64,000 bases of DNA from Labedaea rhizosphaerae (lineage in GTDB: Bacteria; Actinomycetota; Actinomycetes; Mycobacteriales; Pseudonocardiaceae), in contig NZ_SNXZ01000008.1 in assembly GCF_004362825.1 (NCBI RefSeq), forward strand, positions 186,001 through 250,000. Reading direction: 5' to 3'. The notes under the pieces are model-generated. The model was not told the origin of the DNA, did no database searches, and worked only from the letters and a program-made list of their open reading frames with translations. The translations under genes were made by a program, and so were the position numbers. Below are positions 57,805 through 64,000 of the stretch, one piece after another. The stretch's first letter is position 1; every line of letters starts with the position of its first letter.

Positions 57805-59760
57805 ATGCGCCCTGAGGACATCGAGTTATTGGCGGCTCCCACCGAGGTCACGGTCCACGGCGACCTGACCCTGGTGGCGCTGTCCACGCCGAATCTCGCC
57901 GTTGACGGCAACCGTGGCGGCCTGCACCGGGTCGACCTGACCGGCGGTGGCAGCACGCCGTGGACCCACGGCGACCGGGACAGCGCGCCGACGATCTCGC
58001 CGGACGGCCAGTGGGTGGCCTTCCTGCGGGTGTCCGGTCCGAAGGGCAAGGAACGACCGCAGCTGCACGTGATGCCCACCGGTGGCGGCGAAGCGCGTGA
58101 GGTCACGTCGTTGCCGGGGGGCGCGGGCGCGCCGGTGTGGGCGCCGGACTCGCGGCGCATCGCCTTCTGCACGCGGGTGCCGGAGCCGGGTCGCTACGGT
58201 ATTTCCTTGCCGGACAACGACTCCGAGGTGATCGAGGCGGCCGCGGAGGCGCCCCGGCGGATCACCCGGTTGTTCTACCGGCTCGACAACGTGGGCTTCG
58301 TCGACGACCAGCCCCTGCAGCTGTTCGTGGTCGACGCGCTGGCCGACGAGCCCGAAGCCAAGCAGCTGACCACGGGCAACGCCGAACCGGGCGATCCGGC
58401 GTGGAGCCCCGACGGCACGCGCGTCTACGTCGCCGCGCGCAAGGACTGGGGCGTGGACGACACGCTCATCACCGACCTCTATGCGGTGCCCGCCGACGGC
58501 GGCGAACCGGAGCTCGTCGCGAGCATCGAAGGCGACGCCAGCTTGCCGGTCGTGCTCGCCGACGGCACGGTCGTGCTGCTCGGTGACCACACCCCGGCCG
58601 ACGAGCACGGCCGACCGCAGGCCGAGGCGCGCAACGCGGGCGTGTGGTCGGTGCGTCCCGGCGCGGCGCCGGTGCGGCTGACCGACGAGGAAACCGTCGA
58701 CGTGGAGCGGGGTGCGGGCGCGCCGGTGCTCGTGCCCGGCGGCGTGCTGGTGGCCGTGCGCAACCGGGGCGCGATCGAACTGCGTGAGGTGCCGGTCGAC
58801 GGCACCGTCCGGACGTTGTCCGAGCTGCCGGTGCTCGCCGGTGAGCAGGGGCAGGTCCGGGCGTTCGCCGCGCACAACGGGCGAGTGGTCGCCGTGGTGT
58901 CCACACCGGACAGTGCGGGCGAGGTGGTCGTCGTCGACGCGGGGGAGAGCCGGGTGCTCACCGACTTCTCCGCACCGCTGAAGGCGGCGGGGTTGCGTCC
59001 GGTGGTGGAGATCAAGGCGGCCGCGCCGGACGGGTACCCGACGCACGGCTGGCTGGTGCTGCCCGAAGGCGACGGCCCGCACCCGGTGCTGCTGCACGTG
59101 CACGGCGGCCCGTTCATGTACCACGGCTGGGGGTTCTTCGACGAGGCGCAGGTGTACGCGGCCGCCGGGTACGCGGTCGTGCTGGCCAACCCGCGCGGCT
59201 CGTCCGGCTACGGGCAGGCGCACGGGCAGGCGATCGTCGGCGCGCTGGGCACCGTGGACGTCGACGACGTGCTGTCCGTTCTGGACGCCGCACTGGAGCG
59301 CCCCGAGTGCGACGAGACCCGGGTCGGCGTGATGGGCGGTTCGTACGGCGGCTGGATGACCGGCTGGCTCGCGGCCAAGCACGGCGACCGGTTCGTGGCG
59401 GCGTGGAGCGAGCGCGCGGTCAACGCGTGGGACTCGTTCGCGGGCAGCTCGGACATCGGCTGGTTCTTCGCCGACGGCTACTGCGGCTACGGCGCGGAGG
59501 CGCGTCGCGCGGTCAGCCCCCTGACCTACGCCGACGACATCCACATCCCGTTCGCGATCGTCCACTCCGAACACGACTGGCGCTGCCCGATCGAGCAGGC
59601 GCAGCGGATGTTCGTGGCGTTGAAGAAGAACGGCGTGGACACAGAGATGCTGATCTTCCCCGGCGAGGGCCACGAACTGACCCGGTCCGGGCGCCCGAAG
59701 CACCGCAAGCAACGCTTCGACGCGGTGCTGGAGTGGTGGTCGCGCCACCTGCCGGTCTAG
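57805..59760 (+). CDS. S9 family prolyl oligopeptidase/acylaminoacyl peptidase
   Basis: The 651-residue enzyme has an N-terminal beta-propeller (about 40-380, repeated WxPDG motifs such as AWSPDGTRVY) and a C-terminal alpha/beta hydrolase domain. The catalytic Ser513 is in MGGSYGGWMT, the Asp in VHSEHDWRCP and the His in GEGHEL. It is cytosolic with no signal peptide. ATG 57805 lies seven bases after TAGCCT (57792-57797), so it is probably leaderless. Substrate peptides are unknown. It converges on the patatin gene with overlapping stops (CTAG). Confidence 0.93.
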   Translation: MRPEDIELLAAPTEVTVHGDLTLVALSTPNLAVDGNRGGLHRVDLTGGGSTPWTHGDRDSAPTISPDGQWVAFLRVSGPKGKERPQLHVMPTGGGEAREVTSLPGGAGAPVWAPDSRRIAFCTRVPEPGRYGISLPDNDSEVIEAAAEAPRRITRLFYRLDNVGFVDDQPLQLFVVDALADEPEAKQLTTGNAEPGDPAWSPDGTRVYVAARKDWGVDDTLITDLYAVPADGGEPELVASIEGDASLPVVLADGTVVLLGDHTPADEHGRPQAEARNAGVWSVRPGAAPVRLTDEETVDVERGAGAPVLVPGGVLVAVRNRGAIELREVPVDGTVRTLSELPVLAGEQGQVRAFAAHNGRVVAVVSTPDSAGEVVVVDAGESRVLTDFSAPLKAAGLRPVVEIKAAAPDGYPTHGWLVLPEGDGPHPVLLHVHGGPFMYHGWGFFDEAQVYAAAGYAVVLANPRGSSGYGQAHGQAIVGALGTVDVDDVLSVLDAALERPECDETRVGVMGGSYGGWMTGWLAAKHGDRFVAAWSERAVNAWDSFAGSSDIGWFFADGYCGYGAEARRAVSPLTYADDIHIPFAIVHSEHDWRCPIEQAQRMFVALKKNGVDTEMLIFPGEGHELTRSGRPKHRKQRFDAVLEWWSRHLPV

Positions 59761-60632
59761 TCGTTGACGGTGGCCCCGGCCTGTTGGTACAGACCGGGGC
59801 CGCTCACCCGCAGGTCGTGCAGGAAAGCACTCGCGGCAACATAAGCCTCGCCGAGCAGTTCGGCGGTGTGCGTGAAGTCCAAAGGGGACACCCGGATCAG
59901 CGGCGGTCCCGGGAGGTACACCACCGGTAGCTCGGCGGCGATCGCCGGTGCTTCCAGCACCGCCTGCTGGCGCATGGCCACCATCGCCACCATGAACACC
60001 ACTTCGGCGATGGTGCGCGGCGCCGCGGGCAGGCGGCTGGGGAACGCGCAATCCAGCACCACCAACGACTTCGCGCCCATGGCGACCGCCTGGCGCATCG
60101 GCACGTTGGCCACCACGCCGCCGTCGTAGTACAGGCCGTCGCCGAGTTCGACCGGCGGGTAGATGCCGGGGATGGCGGCGCTGGCGAGCACCGCGGGCTT
60201 CAGCGGGCCTTCGCGCAGCAGCACGGCCTGCGTCGTCGCCACGTCCATGGCCACCACGCCGAGCGGGATGGCGCAGTCGTCGAAGGTCGTGTCCGAGCCG
60301 AGCACCTCGTCGACGAGGGCGCCGAGGCCCACGCTGGTGAACAGGTGCGTGCGGCTCTTGCGCAGCGTCACGGCCTGCGCGAGCGGGCCGCCCGGGAACA
60401 CCGCGCGACGGGTCATCGAGGTCCAGATCGCCGACAGGCGCTCGACGGGAATCTCCCCGGCGCGCGCCAGCACCGCGCCGTTGAGCGAGCCGACCGACGT
60501 GCCGGTCACCAGGTCCGGCGTCACGCCGTGTTCGGCCAGCGCACGCAGCATGCCGACCTGGCTCGCGCCGAGGCTGCCGCCCCCGCCGAGGACGAACCCG
60601 ACGGGGCGTGGCAGCTCCAGCACGGGCGTCAC
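59757..60632 (-). CDS. Patatin-like phospholipase
   Basis: The 291-residue lipase starts at GTG 60632, overlapping the Ohr stop (GTGA); the frame to 60686 is rejected. It has the oxyanion loop LGGGGSLGASQVGML, the nucleophile Ser46 in GTSVGS, and the catalytic Asp in YYDGGVVANVP. These are the Ser-Asp dyad features of bacterial patatins (RssA-type). It probably hydrolyses membrane lipids. It is the third gene of a leftward operon with the MDR oxidoreductase and Ohr genes. A strong hairpin lies within its 3' end. Confidence 0.93.
   Translation of the reverse strand: MTPVLELPRPVGFVLGGGGSLGASQVGMLRALAEHGVTPDLVTGTSVGSLNGAVLARAGEIPVERLSAIWTSMTRRAVFPGGPLAQAVTLRKSRTHLFTSVGLGALVDEVLGSDTTFDDCAIPLGVVAMDVATTQAVLLREGPLKPAVLASAAIPGIYPPVELGDGLYYDGGVVANVPMRQAVAMGAKSLVVLDCAFPSRLPAAPRTIAEVVFMVAMVAMRQQAVLEAPAIAAELPVVYLPGPPLIRVSPLDFTHTAELLGEAYVAASAFLHDLRVSGPGLYQQAGATVND
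59772..59801. terminator. Hairpin inside the 3' end of the patatin gene
   Basis: GGCCCCGG (59772-59779) pairs perfectly with CCGGGGCC (59794-59801). The stem continues after one mismatch with CTGT/ACAG around a four-base loop, about 13 bp in all. It lies 12-41 bp after the peptidase stop and within the last codons of patatin. It can terminate the peptidase transcript while coding for patatin. Confidence 0.6.
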
Positions 60633-61039
60633 ACCAGTTCGAGGTCGACGTCGATGTTGCCGCGGGTGGCGTTGGAGTACGGGCACACCTGGTGCGCCGC
60701 CTCCACCAGCTGCTCACCGGTCTCCCGGTCGACGTCCGGGATCGTGACCTTCAGCTTCACGGCCAGGCCGAAGCCGCCCTTGCCGTCCGGGCCGATGCCG
60801 ACCTCGGCGGTCACCGACGCGTTCGCGGTGTCCACCTTCTGGCGCCGGCCGACCGCACCGAGGGCGCTCGCGAAGCAGGCCGCGTACCCGGTGGCGAAGA
60901 GCTGCTCGGGGTTGGTGCCCTCGCCGCTGCCGCCCATCTCGGTGGGCGGCGCGAGGGTGACCTCGAGCTTGCCGTCGGAAGTGCTTGCCTTGCCCTCACG
61001 CCCGGTCGCGGTGGCGACGGCGGTGTACAGGATCTTCAT
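60629..61039 (-). CDS. ohr: Organic hydroperoxide resistance protein (Ohr/OsmC)
   Basis: The 136-residue protein is a thiol peroxidase of the OsmC/Ohr family that reduces organic hydroperoxides. The redox cysteines are C55 in GYAACFASAL and C119 in HQVCPYSNATRGN. EGTNPEQLFATGYAACF covers the conserved region (given in part). It is co-transcribed with the MDR oxidoreductase (10 bp gap) and overlaps the patatin gene. A MarR-type regulator lies on the divergent side and may be the OhrR-like sensor. Confidence 0.95.
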   Translation of the reverse strand: MKILYTAVATATGREGKASTSDGKLEVTLAPPTEMGGSGEGTNPEQLFATGYAACFASALGAVGRRQKVDTANASVTAEVGIGPDGKGGFGLAVKLKVTIPDVDRETGEQLVEAAHQVCPYSNATRGNIDVDLELV

Positions 61040-61049
61040 CGGGGTCCTT

Positions 61050-62060
61050 TCAGCTCAGCTCGACCAGCATCTTGCCGGTGTTGGCGCCGCGCATCATGTC
61101 GAGGAACGCCTGGGGTGCGTTCTCCAGTCCGTGCACGGTGGTCTCGTTGAAGCGGATCTTGCCCTCGGTGAGCCAGCCGCCGACCTCGGCGAGCATGGGC
61201 TTCATCCGGTCGCCGTGGTCGCTGACGATGAAGCCGCGGATGGTCAGCCGCTTGCCGATCACCAGGGCGAGATTGCGTGGCGCCGGGGTCGGCTCCGTGC
61301 TGTTGTACTGCGAGATCGCGCCGCAGACGGCGATGCGGCCGTAGAGGTTGAGCGAGGCAATGGCCGCTTCGAGGTGGTCGCCCCCGACGTTGTCGAAGTA
61401 CACGTCGATGCCCTCGGGCGCGGCGGCCTTGAGCTGCTCGCGCACGTCACCGTCGCGGTAGTTGAACGCGGCGTCGAAGCCGAGTTCGTCGGTCAGGTAG
61501 GCGACCTTCTCAGCCGAGCCCGCGCTGCCGATGACCCGCTTCGCCCCGCGCAGCTTGGCGAACTGGCCGACCAGGCTGCCGACCGCGCCCGCGGCACCGG
61601 AGACGAAGACCGTGTCGCCCTCCTTGAAGGCGGCGATGTCGAAGAGCCCGACGTACGCGGTCAGCCCGACCCCGCCGAGCGCGCCGAGGAACACCGACGG
61701 GTTCAGCCCGGCGGGCGTCTCGACCTTGCGCAGGGCCTTGGCGTCGGCCAGGACGTGCTCGCGCCAGCCGTAGTTGTGCAGTACCAGGTCGCCGGGCGCG
61801 AACCCGTCGGCCGCCGAGGCGACGACCTCGCCGACCGCGCCACCCTCGAGCGGCTTGTCCACCTGGAAGGGCGGGACGTAGGACTTCACGTCGTTCATCC
61901 GGCCGCGCATGTACGGGTCGACCGACATGACCAGGGTGCGCACAAGCACCTGCCCGTCCGCCGGATCCTCGAGCGTCGTCTCGACCAGGCGGAAGTTCTC
62001 CGGACCCGGCCAGCCGGTGGGGCGGGACGCCAGGTGGATCTCACGGGTGGCGGTGCTCAT
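61050..62060 (-). CDS. MDR superfamily NADP-dependent oxidoreductase (CurA/leukotriene B4 dehydrogenase-like)
   Basis: The 336-residue reductase starts at ATG 62060 with AGGAGG six bases upstream. It has RTLVMSVDPYMRGRMND, the cofactor motif VSGAAGAVGSLVGQFAKLRG (in part), and YFDNVGGDHLEAAI, the usual markers of NADPH-dependent enone reductases. It probably reduces alpha,beta-unsaturated carbonyls formed in oxidative stress. Its gene is divergent from the MarR regulator across a 72-bp region, which suggests regulation by it. Confidence 0.93.
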   Translation of the reverse strand: MSTATREIHLASRPTGWPGPENFRLVETTLEDPADGQVLVRTLVMSVDPYMRGRMNDVKSYVPPFQVDKPLEGGAVGEVVASAADGFAPGDLVLHNYGWREHVLADAKALRKVETPAGLNPSVFLGALGGVGLTAYVGLFDIAAFKEGDTVFVSGAAGAVGSLVGQFAKLRGAKRVIGSAGSAEKVAYLTDELGFDAAFNYRDGDVREQLKAAAPEGIDVYFDNVGGDHLEAAIASLNLYGRIAVCGAISQYNSTEPTPAPRNLALVIGKRLTIRGFIVSDHGDRMKPMLAEVGGWLTEGKIRFNETTVHGLENAPQAFLDMMRGANTGKMLVELS

Positions 62061-62132
62061 GCGGGGCCTCCTAGACCTTTGGGCTACTTCAATAGTTTAT
62101 GCACCTCAAGCATCTGCGCTACTCTTGGTGGG

Positions 62133-62555
62133 GTGAGTTGGCACACGGATGAGCGAACAGCGGAGGTCGTCGGCCTGATCGGGGAGATCATCGGCCGCGT
62201 CAACCAGGAGTACGAGCGCGCGTCCGGCAGCCACCAGCTCACGCCCGTGCAGGCGAAGGCGCTGGGCATGCTGACGTACAAGCCGTTGCGGATGCGGCGG
62301 ATCGCCGAGTTGCTGCAGTGCGACCCGTCGAACGTGACCGGGATCGTGGACCGGCTCGTGGCGCGCGAGCTGGTGAGCCGCGAGCCCGATCCGAGCGACC
62401 GCCGGGTCAAGCGGATCGCCCTGACCGAACGCGGTCAGGAGGTGGCCGATGATCTCGCGCGGTCGCTGGACTTCGCCGCCCGCCCGCTCGCCGCGCTCAC
62501 ACCGGAGGACCAGACTGTGTTGCGTGACCTGCTCGCCAAGCTGGTGCGTGGCTGA
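62133..62555 (+). CDS. MarR family transcriptional regulator
   Basis: The 140-residue regulator starts at GTG 62133. The winged HTH spans about 55-100 (MRRIAELLQCDPSNVTGIVDRL, REPDPSDRRVKRIALTERG). It carries a Cys in the recognition helix region (LLQCDPS), which may be a redox sensor. The intergenic region 62061-62132 holds an AT-rich stretch with ATGC/GCAT symmetry (62098-62112) as a candidate operator. It is likely to control the divergent MDR-Ohr-patatin operon and itself. Confidence 0.9.
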   Translation: MSWHTDERTAEVVGLIGEIIGRVNQEYERASGSHQLTPVQAKALGMLTYKPLRMRRIAELLQCDPSNVTGIVDRLVARELVSREPDPSDRRVKRIALTERGQEVADDLARSLDFAARPLAALTPEDQTVLRDLLAKLVRG

Positions 62556-62587
62556 GGCTTTCCGTCGAAGGCGCTAGGACTTTTCCT

Positions 62588-63238
62588 TCAGAGCAGCGTG
62601 TAGTTCAGTTCCTCGCAGATCCGGGCCAGCGGCAGGTCCAGGCCCGGGTGGTTCAAGGGCAACAACACATCGGGCGTCGGCGGGATGACGGCGGATGCGG
62701 GCGGGTCCCACAAGCACACCGACGGGTTCCCGGAATCCATTGAGGACCGGTACCACAGCCCGTCCAGGTCGGGGTGGGCGGCGCGGATGGCCCGCGCCCA
62801 CGCCTGCGTGACGAACTTCGGCCCGGCGCTGATCTCCTGGGACGCACCCGCGCGCGTCGGCCACAGCTCGGCGAGGTCCAGCAGCCGCAGCGGCCGGGCG
62901 GGGCGGAAGACCACCAGGTGCGGGAACCGGCTGCGACGGTCCACAATGGACGTCTGCTGGAACACCTCGGCGATGCAGGTGCGTGCCGACAACCCGAAGT
63001 ACAGCACGCCGTGTGCCAGCGACACGGTGGGTTTCCCGGTCATCGACACCGGGTGCGGGTCGAACCGGGCGTGCGGCAACGGCCCCGCGTAGCGGAACTC
63101 GTTCCACTGCTGCGGGTGGGTGCCACCGGCGGTGAACACCCGGACCAGCCGGGTGCTGACCGGTACCTCCTTGATGTCCTCCGGGCGGAGCAGCGCGGCG
63201 AGCGCGTGCGAATCGGGCGGCATGGGGAGCCGGGCCAT
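62588..63238 (-). CDS. RES-domain toxin (MbcT-like NAD+ phosphorylase)
   Basis: The 216-residue toxin starts at ATG 63238 with AAGGAAG upstream. RES motif residues are seen as the Arg in RLVRVFTAGG, the Glu in CIAEVFQQ and the Ser in WYRSSMDSG. RES toxins such as MbcT degrade NAD+ with phosphate and are held by an Xre/MbcA antitoxin. Here the antitoxin gene lies 74 bp upstream on the same strand, in the usual antitoxin-toxin order. The domain appears intact. Confidence 0.9.
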   Translation of the reverse strand: MARLPMPPDSHALAALLRPEDIKEVPVSTRLVRVFTAGGTHPQQWNEFRYAGPLPHARFDPHPVSMTGKPTVSLAHGVLYFGLSARTCIAEVFQQTSIVDRRSRFPHLVVFRPARPLRLLDLAELWPTRAGASQEISAGPKFVTQAWARAIRAAHPDLDGLWYRSSMDSGNPSVCLWDPPASAVIPPTPDVLLPLNHPGLDLPLARICEELNYTLL

Positions 63239-63312
63239 GTACTTCCTTTTCACCGGCCGGCGCGCTCAGGGCACACCGGTCCCGTCATTCCCTTTCTCGG
63301 CAGGTTTGCGCT

Positions 63313-63900
63313 CTACACGGGCGTGCCGAGCACGCTGCCGAGTTCGACGACCGGTGTCGGGTCGCCGCCGGCCAGCAGCCACTGCCTCGGGGTCGCGGGT
63401 TCCCCGGCTAGCCGCAGGTCTTCCTGCGGCGTGGTCATGAACGCGGCTATCACCAGGGCCGGCTGGTCGCCGGGCAGCGCCGCGAGCACGCGTTCGAGCC
63501 CGGGCAGGACGCCGCCGCTGGTGAACTGCCACGCGGGCAACCGCCAGCCGCCGCGGTCCTTCCAGCCGGCGAGCCGGCCCGCGGCGAGGCGGTGGCGCAC
63601 CCGGCTGGTGTCCACGCCGAGGGTGGCGGCCGCGTCGGTGACGGTCAGCGCCGAGTCACGCAGCACCGCCTGGGCGGCGATGGTCTTGGCGCGCCCGTCC
63701 ACCTCGTCGCCCGCGCGGGGGGACAGGTCGAGGCCGACGTCGTTCAGGGCCGCCTGCTGGTCGGCGGAGAAGTAGTGGCCCGGGTCCGGGTTGGGCGGTG
63801 AGAGGCGGCGCGCCGCGTCCTCGACCAGCGTCAGGAACTGCCCGGCGCTGACCTTCAGGCCAACCTTCGCCAGCACGTCTTCCAAGGCCACTGTTGTCAT
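63313..63900 (-). CDS. Antitoxin of the RES module (HTH plus Xre/MbcA toxin-binding domain)
   Basis: The start is ATG 63900, six bases after TAGGCT (63907-63912 on the minus strand), so a leaderless mRNA is likely. The 195-residue protein has an N-terminal dimer region, a HTH at about 85-115 (LTVTDAAATLGVDTSRVRHRL) with an excisionase-like feel, and a C-terminal domain ending PRQWLLAGGDPTPVVELGS. The C-terminal part resembles the DUF2384/MbcA domain that plugs the RES toxin's active site. It should bind its own promoter and the toxin. It is directly upstream of the toxin gene. Confidence 0.85.
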   Translation of the reverse strand: MTTVALEDVLAKVGLKVSAGQFLTLVEDAARRLSPPNPDPGHYFSADQQAALNDVGLDLSPRAGDEVDGRAKTIAAQAVLRDSALTVTDAAATLGVDTSRVRHRLAAGRLAGWKDRGGWRLPAWQFTSGGVLPGLERVLAALPGDQPALVIAAFMTTPQEDLRLAGEPATPRQWLLAGGDPTPVVELGSVLGTPV

Positions 63901-64000
63901 GAGCACAGCCTAGCCTGGATGTGCGCTTTCGTGCGCCTTTTGTGCGGGAACTCACGGAGATCGACACGAACCGCACAAGATCCACCACGCAGAGTATCAG

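Noticed and set aside
57826-60717. A 963-residue open frame opposite the S9 peptidase and patatin
   Set aside because: It is a shadow rich in Arg and His with no recognisable domain; real genes on each strand account for the region.

Overview
The window comes from a high-GC actinomycete, most likely of the family Pseudonocardiaceae (Lentzea/Saccharothrix/Amycolatopsis type). Pointers are the strong G/C third-position bias, frequent GTG starts, many apparently leaderless genes, an ergothioneine cluster, and a gene order that follows the Mycobacterium tuberculosis acnR-acn-ripA-moxR1-fabG1-inhA-hemZ segment with insertions. The family assignment is inferred; no rRNA, tRNA, prophage, IS element or CRISPR array is visible.

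Layout. 1-8.6 kb: end of a probable antitoxin gene, a secreted protein, a four-copy 22-bp repeat, a tandem glycine riboswitch and gcvP, a structured intergenic element, an aldo/keto reductase, two SecD-P1-like lipoproteins and a substrate-binding/VWA membrane protein. 8.7-15.8 kb: a conserved protein, two CNNM/CBS transporters behind a long leader RNA, a DUF1707 protein, two MFS exporters and an AcnR-type TetR repressor. 15.8-20.9 kb: a 182-bp-period repeat array followed by egtA-egtB-egtC-egtD (ergothioneine). egtC and egtD lie in one uninterrupted frame, and egtB carries an in-frame copy of the repeat. 21-31 kb: a Calx-beta secreted protein, a TauE-type permease, aconitase with an AcnR-like operator, an ABC transporter, membrane proteins, a RipA-like peptidoglycan hydrolase and MobA. 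31.5-38.7 kb: a MoxR-DUF58-VWA operon, a two-component system with a serine hydrolase, and a methyltransferase. 38.7-42 kb: an XRE-cupin regulator, then fabG-inhA-ferrochelatase. 42-52.6 kb: a lipoprotein without a proper stop, an SOS-box-preceded ASCH-like gene, a second ATPase/VWA pair, a DksA-type zinc finger, VOC proteins and a LanKC-like protein with a degenerate kinase. 52.6-64 kb: an ABC permease plus a hydrolase-ATPase fusion, a candidate manganese riboswitch with terC, an S9 peptidase, patatin, Ohr, an MDR oxidoreductase, MarR, and a RES-toxin/antitoxin module.

Functional themes: glycine cleavage, ergothioneine (thiol redox buffering), aconitase control, fatty-acid synthesis and heme synthesis, Ohr/MDR/MarR oxidative defence, and two MoxR/VWA chaperone systems. 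The items I consider most worth following up are (i) the repeat family that has become protein-coding at two places, (ii) the egtC-egtD frame fusion, (iii) acnR and acn separated by about 8 kb yet both preceded by AcnR-like operators, (iv) a perfect LexA box before an uncharacterised gene, and (v) an orphan LanKC-like pseudokinase.
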